Shown: positions 1 through 12,440, counted from the first letter of the stretch. The stretch: DNA of 64,000 bases from Malania oleifera (GCF_029873635.1 NC_080420.1:54365457-54429456); one strand, 5' to 3'. Notes: a model not told the origin generated them from the letters alone. Numbers and translations: made by a program.

Positions 1-1052
1 GGCATAACATAACATGTATCACGGCATCTACGCCGACATATCATAACATATTGAACATAATTTTTCTGTGCTATTTAAATATGAAAAATCATGATTCATG
101 TACTATTTTATAATTCCCATGAAAACTATCATATCATGCTTGATCTGGAAAAAACATTCTATTCTGATATACACATTATATGGAAATTAAACTCATGCCA
201 CATAGAAATAGGGTAACCTCCTGAATGTAAAATCTGTTCCAAAATTATATTTTCTGATTAAACACGTTTAAATCATATTCCAGTTCATAACTATATTTTT
301 CAAACATAATTATATAATAAAGATACTTTCCTGAAATTTAATGTTGTAAAATAATAAATAATTTCATGGAAGATTCTGACTTAGTTTAACCCCTTACCTA
401 GTTTACCGAGAAGCCCACAAAACCCCACAATTCCTACACTTGCAGTGTTCCCAGCACAACACCCTAAAATTAACATTTTTCCCAATAAAACTTCAGTATC
501 TGCTTTTCCAACATATTCTCCTTAGAACATAAACTCCAAATACTCAATAAAATTGAAATTAACTAATTTATCCAAATTTTAGGATGGTTCCCAAGTTAGC
601 TTGACCTACAAATCACTCCATCATATGTGAAGAGAATCTTCCTAGGAGTGACGTGGCTGCTTTGGATCGTCAATCCGGCATAGAACGGGTATGGAATCGA
701 GGAGAGAAGGTGAGGAGTGCAAAAATCTATGCAAAATTTCTCACCAAAAACCCAGGTTTGATCTATTTATACCCCTGGCTTCATTGACGAGACACATCAC
801 TTTGTTGACGAGGTCAAGAAGGGAGTTCGTCAACGAACACATAACTTTCGTCGATGAATTTCAAGCCCTAAAATAGCCCTCTCGGTAATTCCTCGTCGAC
901 GAGACACATGTCTCTGTCGATGATCCCAATAAGCCACTTCGTCAACAAACACTTAGCGTTCGTTGACGGGGACCTATTGTGACCCCCTTTTAAAAATTTT
1001 CGTTTTCTCTCTCCTTTATTATTTAATTGCTATAATTCTTCGGGTCTCTACA
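1..1052 (-). mobile_element. Tekay-type LTR, cut by the window start
   Basis: On the minus strand it begins TGTAGAGACCCGAAG (at 1052), the same terminus as the Tekay-like LTRs further along. It carries the palindrome array (about 780-975), a TATAAATAG box at about 760-770, and degenerate 'cggcat' minisatellite units near position 20. The far end lies outside the window, so solo versus element-linked cannot be decided. The next bases on the right are Tat integrase, not Tekay polypurine tract, which favours a solo LTR or a recombined junction. Confidence 0.8.
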
Positions 1053-1420
1053 CGACCGAAATTATAGCCTTCATCCCATATACCAAAGAGAAAGGGGTAG
1101 CTCCCGTAGAAGTTTGAACATTGGTTTTGTAAGCCAACAAGGCAAATGGTAGTTTATCAAGCCAATCTCTGTAAGTTTCTGTCATCTTTCTACGATACTC
1201 TTGATGTTTTTATTGGCTGCTTCCACAACTTCATTCATCTGAGGTCTATAAAGGGTTGATTGATGATGTCTGATCTCGAACTGATTGCACAGCTTCGTCA
1301 TTGCTTTGTTATTCAAGTTCTTGGCATTATTGGAGATTATTCTCTCTGGAATCTCTTACCTACAGATTATATCTCTTTGTATGAAGCGACTGATCACATT
1401 CTGGGTGACACTGGAGTATG
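1053..1420 (-). pseudogene. Tat/Ogre-type integrase fragment
   Basis: Conceptual minus-strand translation gives the C-terminal part of a Ty3/gypsy integrase core. It includes an IISNNAKNLNN-like segment (the second catalytic Asp region), then HHQSTLYRPQMNEVVEAANK, which carries the catalytic Glu region, then a TGATPFSL-like segment. This arrangement is typical of the Tat (Ogre/Retand) lineage. Stop codons and at least one frameshift break the frame. It is about 120 codons long, against roughly 400 or more for a whole integrase, and is cut on both sides by unrelated LTR sequence. It is a dead relic; no flanking Tat gag or RT is present in this part of the window. Confidence 0.75.
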
Positions 1421-1484
1421 AAAAATGAGAATGACGATAAATAAACATTCATAAATATGCAGAAATTAAAGTGCGGAATTTAAA

Positions 1485-1522
<38 letters not shown>

Positions 1523-1965
1523 AGAGAAAGAGAAAGAGAGAGAGAGAGAAAGAAAGACATACACACAAGATTTGTTATTGAGGTTCGGCCAATCCTTCCT
1601 GCGTCCCCGCCTCAATCCAAACCAGTTTAGAAGATTCGACTACCTTTGCTTACTTACTGGATAGAGTAACACCGTTACAACCTCTCCTTAAGGGGCGAGG
1701 TAAACCCGAACTCAAATTTCAGGGCTGAGCCACAATCAATAACTACACCTTACAAGATGATGCTCCTAGTTCTCCTAACCAGGTCTGAACCAATCCCATG
1801 CATGTTAAAGGCCAGTGCAATCCTCTTCCAACCACACACCGGGAATACAACAATAATAATAATAAAAGTTTGCGTACAAATAAGTGCTTCTCAAACTAAG
1901 CAAATATGCACTTAATGGAGAACTAAAATGCACTCTTATATGATATTAAAATGAACGTGGTGGCT
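1421..1965 (-). mobile_element. Copia (SIRE-like) LTR fragment with GA microsatellite
   Basis: Contains the 'gaggttcggccaa...ctgcgtccccgcc' block also found in the SIRE LTRs at about 52010 and 24060, in the same orientation as the 52-kb copy. A (GA)n tract with AAAG interruptions occupies about 1488-1553. Both ends are truncated without clear TG..CA termini. Confidence 0.6.
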
Positions 1966-2366
1966 TCTAATCGTCGAACTGGGGAGTAAAGGAGTGAGAA
2001 ATTTACAGAGAAGGAGAGAGGATCAAGTTAGAAAGAGAAAGAAAAAAGAGAAAATAAATTTCTCTCGCTAAAACTCGACTTTCTGCTACTTATAGACCTT
2101 TTGCCGTATGGCCTCATCGACGAGCCATGTCACCTTGTCGACGAGTTCAAGAAGGGAGTTCGTCAACGAGCACCAAACCCTCATCGACGAGTTTTAGGCC
2201 CTAAAAATAGCCTCGATAAACTCTCGTCGATGAGACATGCATCCACATCGATGAGCCCAATAAGGCTATTCATCGACGAACACAGCCCTGTTGCATCCCC
2301 TTTTAAAATTTTATTTCCCTCTATTTTCTTTATCATTTATTTCCCATAATTATCTGAGTTACTACA
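1966..2366 (-). mobile_element. Truncated 3' LTR of a Tekay-like element
   Basis: Ends at 2366 with ACTACA (minus-strand TGTAGTAACTC), next to a polypurine tract and a Tekay integrase tail. It contains the palindrome motif cluster at about 2115-2290. The remaining LTR, about 1.7 kb, is missing on the left where copia sequence begins. Confidence 0.75.
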
Positions 2367-3115
2367 TTCTCCCTTCCTTATAAATTTTTTCCTCAAAATT
2401 CGCTACCTGTATTGAACACTAGCCATTAAGGAAAATGAGCTACTTATTTTATTACTTACCCTCACTTATAGCGGAGGAATACCATGGTTACATTCAGGGT
2501 TCTGGGAGATTACAAATATACTCATAAAAGAAAATTCTCCCAAAACCAAAACACTACCTACCTTATAATCTAAAATGTAACTATACATTCATCATTCTGT
2601 ACTAATTAAAATAAAACTACTGTTATTTGAACAATACTGACTATTACTGTATCCCACTAAATAGGTGTAAGTATTTCTGTCTGATTTCCTCTTCAAACTC
2701 CCACAAAGCTTCCTCTATGTCATGATTCCTCCACAGGACTTTTACTAACTGAATTTTCTTGGTGCGCAATTCCTGTTCCTTCCTATCTAAGATCTCCACT
2801 GGTGCTTCCTTATATGCCAGTGAATCTCTAAGCTCTATCTCTACATAACTGATCACGTGGAATGGGTCTGGGACATATTTCATCAACATGGAAACAGGAA
2901 ATATGTCGTGAATTCTAGATAAAGCTGGTGGTAGAGCTAACCTGTAGGCAACTGACCCCACTCTCTCCAGTATCTCAAATGGACCAATGTATCAAAGGCT
3001 CAGCTTACGTTTCTTTTCAAATATAATAACTCCTCTCAGTGGAGCTATCTTCAAAAAAACCTGATCTCCAACATCAAACTCTCACTCCCAGCGGTGAGTA
3101 TCCGCTTGGTTAATT
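2367..3115 (-). pseudogene. Tekay-like integrase C-terminus / chromodomain-side fragment
   Basis: The minus-strand ORF at 2644-2961 (105 codons) matches the 3' end of pol in the two larger Tekay elements here. It starts with [11 protein letters not shown], then a KYVPDP..VI segment, then ILDRKEQELR and VKVLWRNH. It then ends EEIRQKYLHLF, and the purine-rich tract AAGGAAGGGAGAA precedes the LTR. This is the tail of the polyprotein, which in chromoviruses interacts with chromatin. Upstream codons (2962-3110) continue with stops until a copia LTR takes over at about 3116. Only about 10-15 percent of pol survives. Confidence 0.85.
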
Positions 3116-4480
3116 TAGGTGTAATCCCAAAAGGGGGGGTGAATTGGGTATTTAAAAATATTTTGGTACTTCAATTCTTAATTGAAAACCCATATATACA
3201 AGTACAAATTTGGATACACACTGATTTCAGTATTATACAACTCACTTGATTTAATCTATGGATATCTCAATTAATTCAGTACTACCTAATTATTCTCACA
3301 TAATTTAGATATTCATATATATCAATATTTACACATGCACAACAGATATAATATGAATATAAGTGCAGAAATATAAAGAGAACAAGATCATTTCAAAAAT
3401 AATCTTTGATAATGTGCAAATCTATATTCTTGCTATCAATGACTTTTCAAGTTGAATCTTTAAATAAATATACGACCTTGAATATTGCAAAGATTTAAAC
3501 ACTATGTTTCAAAAATAATATTCTTCAAGGATATGTATTTAGAGGCTCTTAGTATTTGCAATCAAATAATTCCAATATCTTAAAATGAATATTCAAGAAT
3601 AAGTTTGTGAGATGAGAAAATCTTTGAGTATTATGCAGATCTAAGTTCTTGCTATCAAATAACTTGTACGATTAAATCTTTGAATAAAAATATGACTTTG
3701 AATATTTCAAAGATTCAAATAATATTTTTCAAATACATTTTGCACCAAGAAGATAGATCTCTTTGAATAAAAAGACAACTTTGAATATCACAAGGATTCA
3801 AACTTTAGAAAGTTATTCCCAAAAGATTTTTGAAATAAATAACTATAGGAAAATAAGTTTCTTACTCCCAAAAAGATTTTTCAATAAATGAATAATGGAG
3901 AAGATGATCAATTAATAAAAATTAAAAGCTCAATAAACTATTTTTCCAAACCTCAAGATCAAACTTAGATTTAGCAGAGGTTGCACGTGTATTTGCTCAG
4001 ATCTTGAATATTGGAATGCCCAAGTAAAAGTATGTTCTTTGCAGTGCAGGCAATGATTCTTAGCAATAATATTTAGAGCTTCTCAAGAGATGTGCAAGAA
4101 TGTTTAAAGCTCCTGAATCATGTGCAAAAAGTAAGTCACTAGGGTTTAGAGGTTGATTTTATAAGTGTTCTCGGCCCTAGGTTAAGTCTTGACCATTGGA
4201 TCAACTTGATTAATTAAATGACTCGCATGTTCTCTCACTCAAAATGAAATTTTTAAAGTTTCTGCAAGTTGAGACGACTGAGTTCTCAGGTTCAAATGAC
4301 TGAAGTTCCTTAAAATTTTGAAAAATTGAACCGAACACAGGGTCAAACAACTGAACTTAAGGTTCAGACTTTCAAACTTGTGATGTGGACAAGTACTTAG
4401 CAGATCCTTGAACCTCTTTCAGTAAGCTCAAAAAGTCTCGTCACCCTTCTGCATAAACTGAATAATCTATTCCTGCAAAA
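3116..4480 (-). mobile_element. SIRE-like copia LTR fragment
   Basis: Starts with the 'ggtgtaatcccaaaaggggg' block, which is the reverse complement of a SIRE LTR end. Degenerate copies of the SIRE LTR motif (gacgactgagttc, caaacaactgaac) lie at about 4260-4380. AT-rich and non-coding. The right limit is estimated from where Athila-like coding begins. Confidence 0.6.
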
Positions 4481-4499
4481 ATTGAGTTTTCTTTGAGGG

Positions 4500-4860
4500 A
4501 CAAAACCTATGCAAAAATTCATGCTCCATATCAACCCAATTAGAGATAGAGTGAGGTCTCAAAGAATTAAATCACATCTTCGCCCTATCCTTCAAAAAGG
4601 TAAGAAATAAACGAAGTCCAGTAAATTCATCAGTTCTAGCATAAGAGAAAAAAATATTGCAAGTCAACTCAAACTCCCTCAAGTGCCGATAAGGACACTC
4701 AGATTTCGTACCGTAGAACTGAGGTATCAATGACGTCCTCCCGCACTACATCATGAAGTCAACTTCGTCATTAGGTAAAATAGTGTAAGATGGTGCAGTG
4801 GTGCACGTAAGCTGCAAAAAAATCCATAAGCGTCAGTGGTGCAGGTGCAACCATATTTAT
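4500..4860 (-). pseudogene. Athila-like retrotransposon gag fragment
   Basis: On the minus strand, about 4760-4540 encodes a block with IPQFYGTKSECPYRHLREFE, followed by LRLFLTFLKDRAK and SLRP. This is the conserved retrotrans_gag signature of Athila-type elements. Stop codons interrupt it, for example after the DRAK block. It lacks a capsid C-terminus, zinc knuckles and all of pol. The sequence to its right (4861-5655) is in the position expected for a 5' leader or LTR. The fragment is cut at about 4490 by the copia LTR. Lineage assignment rests on this single motif. Confidence 0.6.
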
Positions 4861-5010
4861 TTATTTATTTTTCAAAACTTATTTTTTTTCTTTTTTCTCT
4901 CTTTTTTTTAAAAATAAATTAACAATATTTAAATAACAAGAAAATCAAACTAATTTTTTTATAATAAAAATAGATCCAACAATTGTTTAAGATTCAAATA
5001 AAAAAATAAG

Positions 5011-5076
<66 letters not shown>

Positions 5077-5655
5077 GCCATGAGGAGGGAGAATGGAGAA
5101 GAGGAGAGGCCTCCCTTTCTATGCACGGCCTCCCAAGGAGAAAAAGGAAAGACCTCCAAATTATCCCTAAACCCTAGCCTACTCTCCTAAAGAAAAAATA
5201 AACTAAAGAGCCACTTTTGTTGACTTTTCAAAACCCATCAAAAGCCCACTTTTTTATTGAAATTCCGGCTACCCCAAGGAGCTCCAACTCAAGGCTTTTT
5301 CATGGGCTTCAAGCCCACTCACGTGGTCACATCAAAGTAGGCCTTTATTCATTTTTTTTTTCTTTTGTTAAACATGGTCAGTTCTGCCCTTTCAAGCCCG
5401 ATTTTTACCTAGTAAACGTTTGTATCTCTCAAAGGACAAAACACGAACATTGTAGAGCTTTTTCTCATATTTCTTCAAAATTTTGAATCATATTGATCAG
5501 AGCTCATACGAGAGAGTTATGCCCAAATTACAAAGTAATGTTGAAATAGTCCATAAAACAGCATATGGTAACTTCACATCCGAATTTGACCTTGATGCAG
5601 CTAGTATTTTTCAAAATGCAAAACATGAAAATTGTAGAGCTTTTTCGCATACACA
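4861..5655 (-). mobile_element. Possible LTR/leader of the Athila-like element; GA repeat
   Basis: No convincing gene. A (GA)n tract lies at about 5013-5082. A phrase around 'attgtagagctttttc' occurs twice (about 5449 and 5634), and 'agagttatgcccaaatt' at about 5512 is a phrase common in plant LTRs. Its place upstream of the gag fragment suggests a decayed LTR plus leader. No TG..CA ends or target duplication were identified. Confidence 0.35.
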
Positions 5656-7669
5656 GTGAAAACCTAAGTAGCTGTAAATATAAATTACATTCATCAAACC
5701 ATAAAATGCATAAAACCAGAGTTATCCACAATGCACCAAATACCTTATTTTATACAATTCAAAAAACATCCAAAACAAACCTTCGATCTCAAAACAGAAA
5801 TCCCCTGATCCTAGTCCAAAATTGAACCTCCTAGCAGAGTAACAACTACTGCCTCAGTGACGACCTCGGTCTACCGACCTATCTCGGTTTGCTAAAAATT
5901 ATTTAAGTTGGGGGTGAGACAATTGGCTTGCCATCAATCACGATGTTGACTTCATGATGTAGTGCGTGAGGCCATGTATGATGTAAGATATTGGCACAAG
6001 GCTATATTTATGTATGATTTTGGCATAAGACCGTATGTATGTATGCTATTACAGAAAATGCTATCAATATATTTACGTTAAATAATATATTATCATGTAT
6101 TATATGTTATCAGAACTCGAATGATAGTTCAATTCAGTTTCAGGAGCACGGTACCGTAGCTATACATATCAAATTATTACAGTTCGAACTTGTGCTAACT
6201 ACCCCTGCAAGTAGAGGGGGTGGGAGATGGATAGTCGATGTGGCTTTCAGTGTAGGGTTGTAAATGTTCACCTGGTAGTCCGAACCAGGGTGTGGCAAGC
6301 CCATCGTACTTACAAATATTTTTTATGCAATAGTGTGCAACCAGCTATTGTCGGGTTTGGCCTTCGGGCCGCACAACCCGTCATGGGGGGTAATACATGA
6401 CATTATCTAGCTATACATCCTAAGTAAATTATAGTATTATTGGTTATATCAGACATTTCATGAACAATATGATTTATATGTATTATGAAATTATATGTTC
6501 ACTCAACCATGTTATGTTCATTTTTCTCCAGTATGTGAAATGTACTGTATATCTACTATAGCATTAAATATTCGTGGTTCCACACAGCTGTATTTACGTA
6601 ATTATGCAATTATGAGCATACTCAATTGACTCACGCCGGCTATCAATCACAGCCTTGCGCTGAATATTTCATACATATTAATCTGAATAGATAATTTATT
6701 TATCATGTATTCTAAAATCATAATGCACTGCATTATTCCATAATTTCTGAAAATCACTGAATCATGCTTTACTTGCAAAGTTGCTTTAACATAATATAAT
6801 TTACGTAAAAATAATATTCATGCCACGCAATGTTGAATAAAATCATACATTCTATTCTGAAATCATATCTCTGGAATTTTATACTAAAAATATACATTCT
6901 AGTGTAACAACAATATTTTCTCAAATATACATTTTCTCAATAATAATAAGATATAATACATGCTTTTTGAACATAAATTTACTAATAATTTCATAATAAT
7001 TTTCACGAAAAAATTACTGCTTTTGTTTATTCCCTTACCTGATTTCTGGAAAATCTCTATAATATACTGGTCCTGCACCAATAGGGTTCCCCATTCAATA
7101 CCTTGAAATCAACATCTTTCATAACTAAACTTCAGTATTTTTTTCATATACAACATTTCCTATAACTATGGGAAAGTCAAATTTCGAATAAAAAGTCTTA
7201 CCCTGAATTTGAGATGAATTTCAAGGTAACCCCACCGACGATCCACTCCAATAGATTTGTGGAGAACTTTCCTAAGAGTGTTGTGGTTGTCTCAGATCAT
7301 CGAATCAGCGAAAATCCAGCCTGAAATATTAGAGAGATGGGAGGAGGGATGAATTGAGGAGAGAGAGAGAGAGAGAGAGATGAGTTCTCGCATGATTTTT
7401 GGCCAAAAATGAGGTTAAGGCCTATTTATACACTAGCCTTTGTCGACGAGGTCAAGAAGAAAATTCGTTGACGAATGCTTACTCCTCGTCAACGAAATTT
7501 AGAGCTGCAATAAATCCCCTCGGTATCTTCTCGTCGATGAGATGCGTCCCCGTTGACGAGTCCCTCTTGTGTTCTCGTCGACGAATCCCTTGTGTTCATC
7601 GACGAGACCCTGTTTACTCTTCTTTCCTTCTTCTATTATTAAATTATGATAATTATTCGAGTCTCTACA
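5656..7669 (-). mobile_element. Tekay-1 3' LTR (truncated, internally inverted)
   Basis: 5660-5916 is colinear with 12525-12812 of the 5' LTR, and 6636-7669 is colinear with 13455-14484. The part between is present in reverse orientation (separate entry). The palindrome array lies at 7440-7610, and a GA tract at 7359-7380 lies on the transcript side of the TATA region. The outer ~80 bp are missing. Confidence 0.85.
5965..6597 (+). repeat. Inverted segment of Tekay-1 3' LTR
   Basis: This block reads as the reverse complement of about 12833-13450 in the 5' LTR. Marker phrases include ACGGTACCGT, the CGGGCCGCACAACCCGTCA motif, and a 'ctgtatatctactatagc' phrase, all facing the opposite way from the flanking LTR. 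No direct copy of the segment exists in the 3' LTR, so it is an in-place inversion, not an extra insertion. Non-homologous filler of about 40 bp sits at each junction. Confidence 0.85.
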
Positions 7670-7923
7670 TTCTCCGCTCCTTATAAAATTTCTTCCTCGA
7701 AATTTACTATCCATATAACTCATCATCCCTTAAAGACAAAATGGTCTACTTATTTTATTACTTACCCTCCCTTATGGCGAAGGAATACCGTGGTTACATT
7801 CCAAGTTCTGAGAGATTACATATATATAAAATAAAATTCCCTCAAAACTAAAGGACTACTCATTAACCTAGTTATTACATGTACTTGCAAAATAAATACT
7901 AATTACTTACACTTCCCTAGCTA

Positions 7924-9365
7924 TAACTGAACTTCTTGGAACAATTGTGGGTATTTCTACCTGATATGTTACTCGAGCTCCTAAGAAGCCTATTCTATTG
8001 CATGATTTCTCCATAGAACCTTTACCAGAGGAATCTTCTTATTACGTAATTCTTGTTCTCTCCTATCCAGAATCTGTACTGATACCTCCTCAAAAACAAG
8101 TGAATCACAGAACTCTAATTCACCATAATTGATTACATGAGAAGGGTCCACTTTCTCTAGAATCTCAAATGGACCTATAAACCTAAGGCTAAGTTTACCC
8201 TTCTTTCCAAACCTCATAACCCCTTTTAACGGAGCTATCTTCAAAAACACATGATCACCAATTTTAAATTCCAATTTCATGCGGCGATTATCGACATAAC
8301 TCTTCTGTCGGCTCTGAGCTGCACTAATTCTATTTCTGATGAGCCGAACCTTATCATACGCTTGCTACACTAGCTCTGGTCCTACAACTTGTCGCTCACC
8401 CATCTCATCTCAATATAAAGGAGAACGGCATCTCCTACCGTACAAAGCCTCAAATGGTGCCATACCAATGCTGGTCTGATAACTGTTATTATACGCGAAC
8501 TATACCAACGGCATGAACTGAGCCCAACTACCCCCAAAGTCCAATATGCATGCTTGAAGCATATCTTCTAATATATGTATCATCCTCTCGATCTACCTGT
8601 ATGACTGAGGATGGAATGCCATGCTAAAAGATAATTGAGACCCTAAAGCTTCCTACAAACTCCTCCAAAATCGTGACGTGAAACGTGGGTATCGGTCTCA
8701 CACTATAGACACAGGCACTCCATGAGAATGAATAATCTCTTGAATGTAAATCTCTGCCAAACGATTAAGGGAGTAGCTGATCTTGATAGAAGGAAATGGG
8801 CGGTCTTATTCAAATGGTCTACTATCACCCAAATCGCATTCCAGCAATGCAACACTGACGGCGGCCCTGAAGCAAAGTCCATGGATATATGATCCCACTT
8901 CCTTTCTGGGATAAATAGCAGCTGCAACTAACTTGTTAGCCTCTGGTGCTCAACCTTTACCTGCTAGCACATCAGACAATGTGCTACATACTCAACAATC
9001 TCCTTCTTCATACCACTCCACTAGTAAAACTCTCGCAAATCCCTATACATTTTCGTACTGCTGGGATGAACTATGTACAAAGATCTGTGAGCCTCCTCTA
9101 AGATGGTCTTCCTGATGTCAGCATCAGCAGGAACACATAATCTAGAACGGAACTGCAAAGCTCCGTCATCTGACAAACAAAATTCCTTCCCCTAACCATT
9201 TTGCACTCTGACTAATACCTCTGCTAATTCTGGATCTTCCTTCAAAGCAGTTTTAATCCTTTCCTGCAGAGTAGGTTGTACCACTAAACTGGAAATACGT
9301 ACTTAAGGATCACCCTCCACTAACTCTATGCCGAGTCCCTCCAGATCCATCATGATCAGATACTA
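7924..9365 (-). pseudogene. Tekay-1 integrase (pol 3' part)
   Basis: Would insert the cDNA into chromatin. Minus-strand pieces in order are: an HHCC-type zinc region (about 9100-8940, disrupted); the catalytic core beginning WDHISMDF near 8890; HPQS/IER-type residues near 8590-8620, badly altered; then a C-terminal block with [35 protein letters not shown] and VKVLWRNH (7990-8280). Frame breaks occur roughly every 200-300 bases. Homology to Tekay-2 (47221-48665) runs along the full length, so length was originally normal. Non-functional. Confidence 0.85.
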
Positions 9366-9971
9366 GATCTCCATAGCTGCCAACACTGGAACTACAGACT
9401 CCCTGCTTAACACATCAGCTACCACATTTGCTTTTCCTGGGTGATAACTGATAGTACAATCAAAATCCTTAATAAGCTCCAACCACCTTCTTTGCCTTAT
9501 ATTCAATTCCTTTTTAGGGAAGAAATACTTTAAACTCTTATGGTCAGAGAAAATTTCACATCGCTTGCCATACAGATAATGCCTCCAAATTTTCAATGCA
9601 TATACCACTGCAACTAATTCAAGATCATGGGTAGGGTAGTTATTTTCATATTATTTCAACAACCAGGAAGCATACCCCGCCACTCTACCATGCTGCATTA
9701 GTACACAACCAATTCCCTTCAAGGACGCATCACTGTAGGTAGTATAACTCTCACCCCCTGACGGGATGATCAGCACTGGTGTCGTGACAAGTCTCTGTTT
9801 CAATTCCTGAAAACTTTGCTCACAACTGTCGTCCCATTCAAATCTGACATTCTTCCTAGTCAATCGTGTCAAAGGCCCTAATAATGATGAGAATCCCTCA
9901 ATGAAATGACAGTAATAACTAGATAATCCCAAGAAACTCCTAATCTCCTGGACGTTCCTCAGTCTATCCAA
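9363..9971 (-). pseudogene. Tekay-1 RNase H domain and RT connection
   Basis: Two minus-strand ORFs (9651-9971 and 9363-9608) cover this domain, which degrades RNA in the RNA/DNA hybrid. The first starts at an FLGLSSYYCHFIEGFS segment (RT connection) and includes YSDASLKGIGCVLMQ with the first catalytic Asp. The second includes [23 protein letters not shown] and [14 protein letters not shown], the usual RNase H end. A short broken stretch at 9609-9650 separates them. Same order and spacing as Tekay-2. Confidence 0.88.
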
Positions 9972-10660
9972 TTCACTACCGCATCAATCTTACTAGGATC
10001 CACATAAATTCCATCCCTTGAGATAACATGCCCCAAAAACACAACCTTCTGGAGCTAGAAGTCGCATTTACTGAACTTAGCACACAACTTCTTTTCCTTG
10101 AGTGTCTGTAAAATTTGCCTTAAATGCATCTAATGCTCCTCATAGCTCCTCGAACAAACCAGTACATCATCAATGAAAATAACAACAAGATGGTCTAAAT
10201 TTGGATGGAAGATCCTATTCATTAAATCCATAAATGTCGCAAGAGCATTCGTCAGATCAAACGGCATAACAAGAACTCGTAATGTCCATACCTGGTCCTG
10301 AAGGTCATCTTTGACACATCCTTTGCTTTCACTTTCACCTAACGATAGCCTGATCTAAGGTCAATCTTAGAATACACCCGTGTACCCTAGATCTGATCAA
10401 ATAAATCATCTATCTGAGGTCAACTGATCTTTTAATTTTTCCAACTCTGTTGGTGCCATTCAGTAAAGGGCTTTAGAAATCAGCGCTGTACTTGGAAGTA
10501 GATCAATGGGAAAATCTACTTCACAATCAGGTGTCAAACCCGGTAATTCATCTGGAAATACATCTGAAAATTCATTTACTACTGGCGTACTAGAGAGCTT
10601 CACTTCATTCCCTATTGTTTCCTTCACAAAGGCCACCAATCCTTGACAACCACTTAGGAG
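9972..10660 (-). pseudogene. Tekay-1 reverse transcriptase
   Basis: The minus strand encodes scattered RT motifs: NKVTIK-like and DLFDQIQG-like segments near 10400, and the active-site block [18 protein letters not shown] near 10150-10190. The metal-binding FIDD motif is intact here, unlike Tekay-2 and E0. Stops and indels interrupt the frame, and the protease-RT linker at about 10450-10660 is decayed. Confidence 0.8.
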
Positions 10661-10672
10661 CAGTATCCACGC

Positions 10673-11150
10673 CTAAGTTGCTGAAACCAACTGAGGTAAA
10701 GATTGCGCTCGTAACCATATACATCTGAATTCTGGTCTTCCTAGAGGTCTGAATATTACTTCTCTTAAACGGCAATCAATACTAGCAAAGTTAGCTGTTA
10801 GCCAATCCATGTCGAATATGACATCAAACCCATGCATGTCCAGCACTATTAAATCAACAGATAAAATTCTCCCCTGGATATCAACTGGACAGCCATAAAG
10901 CACCCTACTACACCTCACAGCTGACCCAGTCAGTGTAGTCACTAATAGTTCAACGTCTAATAATTATGTGTCTACACCACATAGTTTAATACACCCCAAA
11001 GACATAAACGAGTGTGTGGCACCTGAATCAAATAATACAATGACTTTAAATGAAAACATACTAACCATACATGTCACCACATTATCGACTGCCTCAGCAT
11101 CACCCGGCATCAGACCAAAAACCCTAGCAAGAGCCATATTCCTCTACTAG
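10673..11150 (-). pseudogene. Tekay-1 aspartic protease
   Basis: Retropepsin that would process Gag-Pol. The minus strand shows the catalytic LFDSGATHSF motif near 11000, interrupted downstream by a stop. It then runs into an 89-codon ORF (10673-10942) with SAVRCSRVLYG, IQGRILSVDL, VLDMHGFDVIFDMDWL and FRPLGRPEF. The same blocks occur in Tekay-2 at 45209-45655. The catalytic triplet is retained, but the frame is broken between motif and body. Confidence 0.85.
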
Positions 11151-12123
11151 CCTCCACGTGGCACCTGATAGCCTCCCCGAGTAGGTCTAGGAGCAGGAGC
11201 AGCACCAATATGAGCCCGAAAATCTCTCATCACATGCCCTGGCTCCCCACACCAGTAGCAAATACCTCACCCATCACGGCACTCACCTAGGTGTTTATTC
11301 CCACAAGTTGGGCAAGCTGGAAGTGGCGGCACACCCTGAAAACCACGATTCCTTGTCTTCTGCCTCCGGTCTCTGTAGTAGCCACCTCTCTTCCACTAAG
11401 CAAGGCCAACCCCCTACTGGGAACTAGAAGGTGTGGATCTCTTCTTCTCTCTCTGCTCCTCGACCTCCAATCGCTCTCCAACCTCTGCTATAATGGCCCT
11501 ATCAACTAGCTCAGCAAAATCCTGCAATTTGAGTATCGACATCTGCTTATATATTTCTCTCCTTAGACCTCTTTCAAACTATCGTACTTTTTTTGCCTTA
11601 TCTAGAAAATAACTCAATAAACCTTATTGCATACTACTGCACCGACTGCTGTTCCTGCTTCAAATTCAAGAACTCCACAATCTTAGCTTCCTTAGACGAG
11701 GCTAGAAAATACATATCGAATAATATCTCTTTAAATCATTCCCAAGACATCTCCATAGGTACTATCCTCTGCTATTCTAAAAGTTTCACTGTCGTCCACC
11801 ATCTTTCGGCCTCTCAAGTCAATTTATATGTAGCGAACAACACCCTCTACTCCTCAGTACACTACAGTACTACAAACACTTTCTCGATCTCCTGCACCCA
11901 TTTTTCAACAACAGCGGGATCAGTTCCGCCTGAGAAAGCCAGAGGATTCATTTTAAGTCCTAGCCTGCAAACGAACCACCTATTCTCTGGAATTCTTGGC
12001 AATTTTAGCCATGACCTATTGTACCACGCTGCGTAAAATTGCATCTGAATCACCGCTCGCAGCGCCTAAGGGCCCAGTATCCTCATTTCCACTAGCATGG
12101 GCGCTACTACCTCCAGGGTCCAT
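11151..12123 (-). pseudogene. Tekay-1 gag
   Basis: Starts on the minus strand at 12123 with MDPGGSSAHASGNEDTGPLG, homologous to the Tekay-2 gag start. The capsid region is heavily broken by stops (11600-11950). The C-terminal basic region and a zinc-knuckle relic lie in the ORF at 11287-11481 and just beyond, near 11240-11290, where some cysteines are replaced. It would have formed the virus-like particle core and bound genomic RNA. Length of about 970 bases agrees with the paralogue. Confidence 0.82.
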
Positions 12124-12424
12124 CCTGAAAAGACAATAAACTTAATTTAGGACCCTATCTCCATAACATATCATCCATCTAGTATAATATATCTTTAACT
12201 AATTCATCACTCTTGATGTCAATTCAAGGTTCAATCCTGCAACCTAGATATCTAACCCGGTGATAGTTTAACATAGCTTTCTAGAAATCGTCATCACAGG
12301 AAAATCACACAAACTATCATAGAAGTCCTGCATCTAGACTATAAGACTAGACCTCAAATTCCTTTATCCTATACTCTGGTATTATTACCGCTGCACTCTA
12401 AAGTCTACATAACCTAGCATTCTA

Positions 12425-12437
12425 GGCTCTGATACCA
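12425..12437 (-). promoter_or_regulatory. Primer binding site (tRNA-iMet) of Tekay-1
   Basis: The minus-strand sequence TGGTATCAGAGCC lies three bases inside the 5' LTR end at 12441. It complements the 3' end of plant initiator methionine tRNA and is the usual minus-strand priming site. The match is perfect. Confidence 0.92.
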
Positions 12438-12440
12438 AAC

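Noticed and set aside
4959..5159. ORF with alternating Leu-Ser run
   Set aside because: Encoded by a GA/CT microsatellite.
12425..12437. Possible tRNA gene from the GGCTCTGATACCA match
   Set aside because: Only the 13-base primer complement is present, with no cloverleaf around it.
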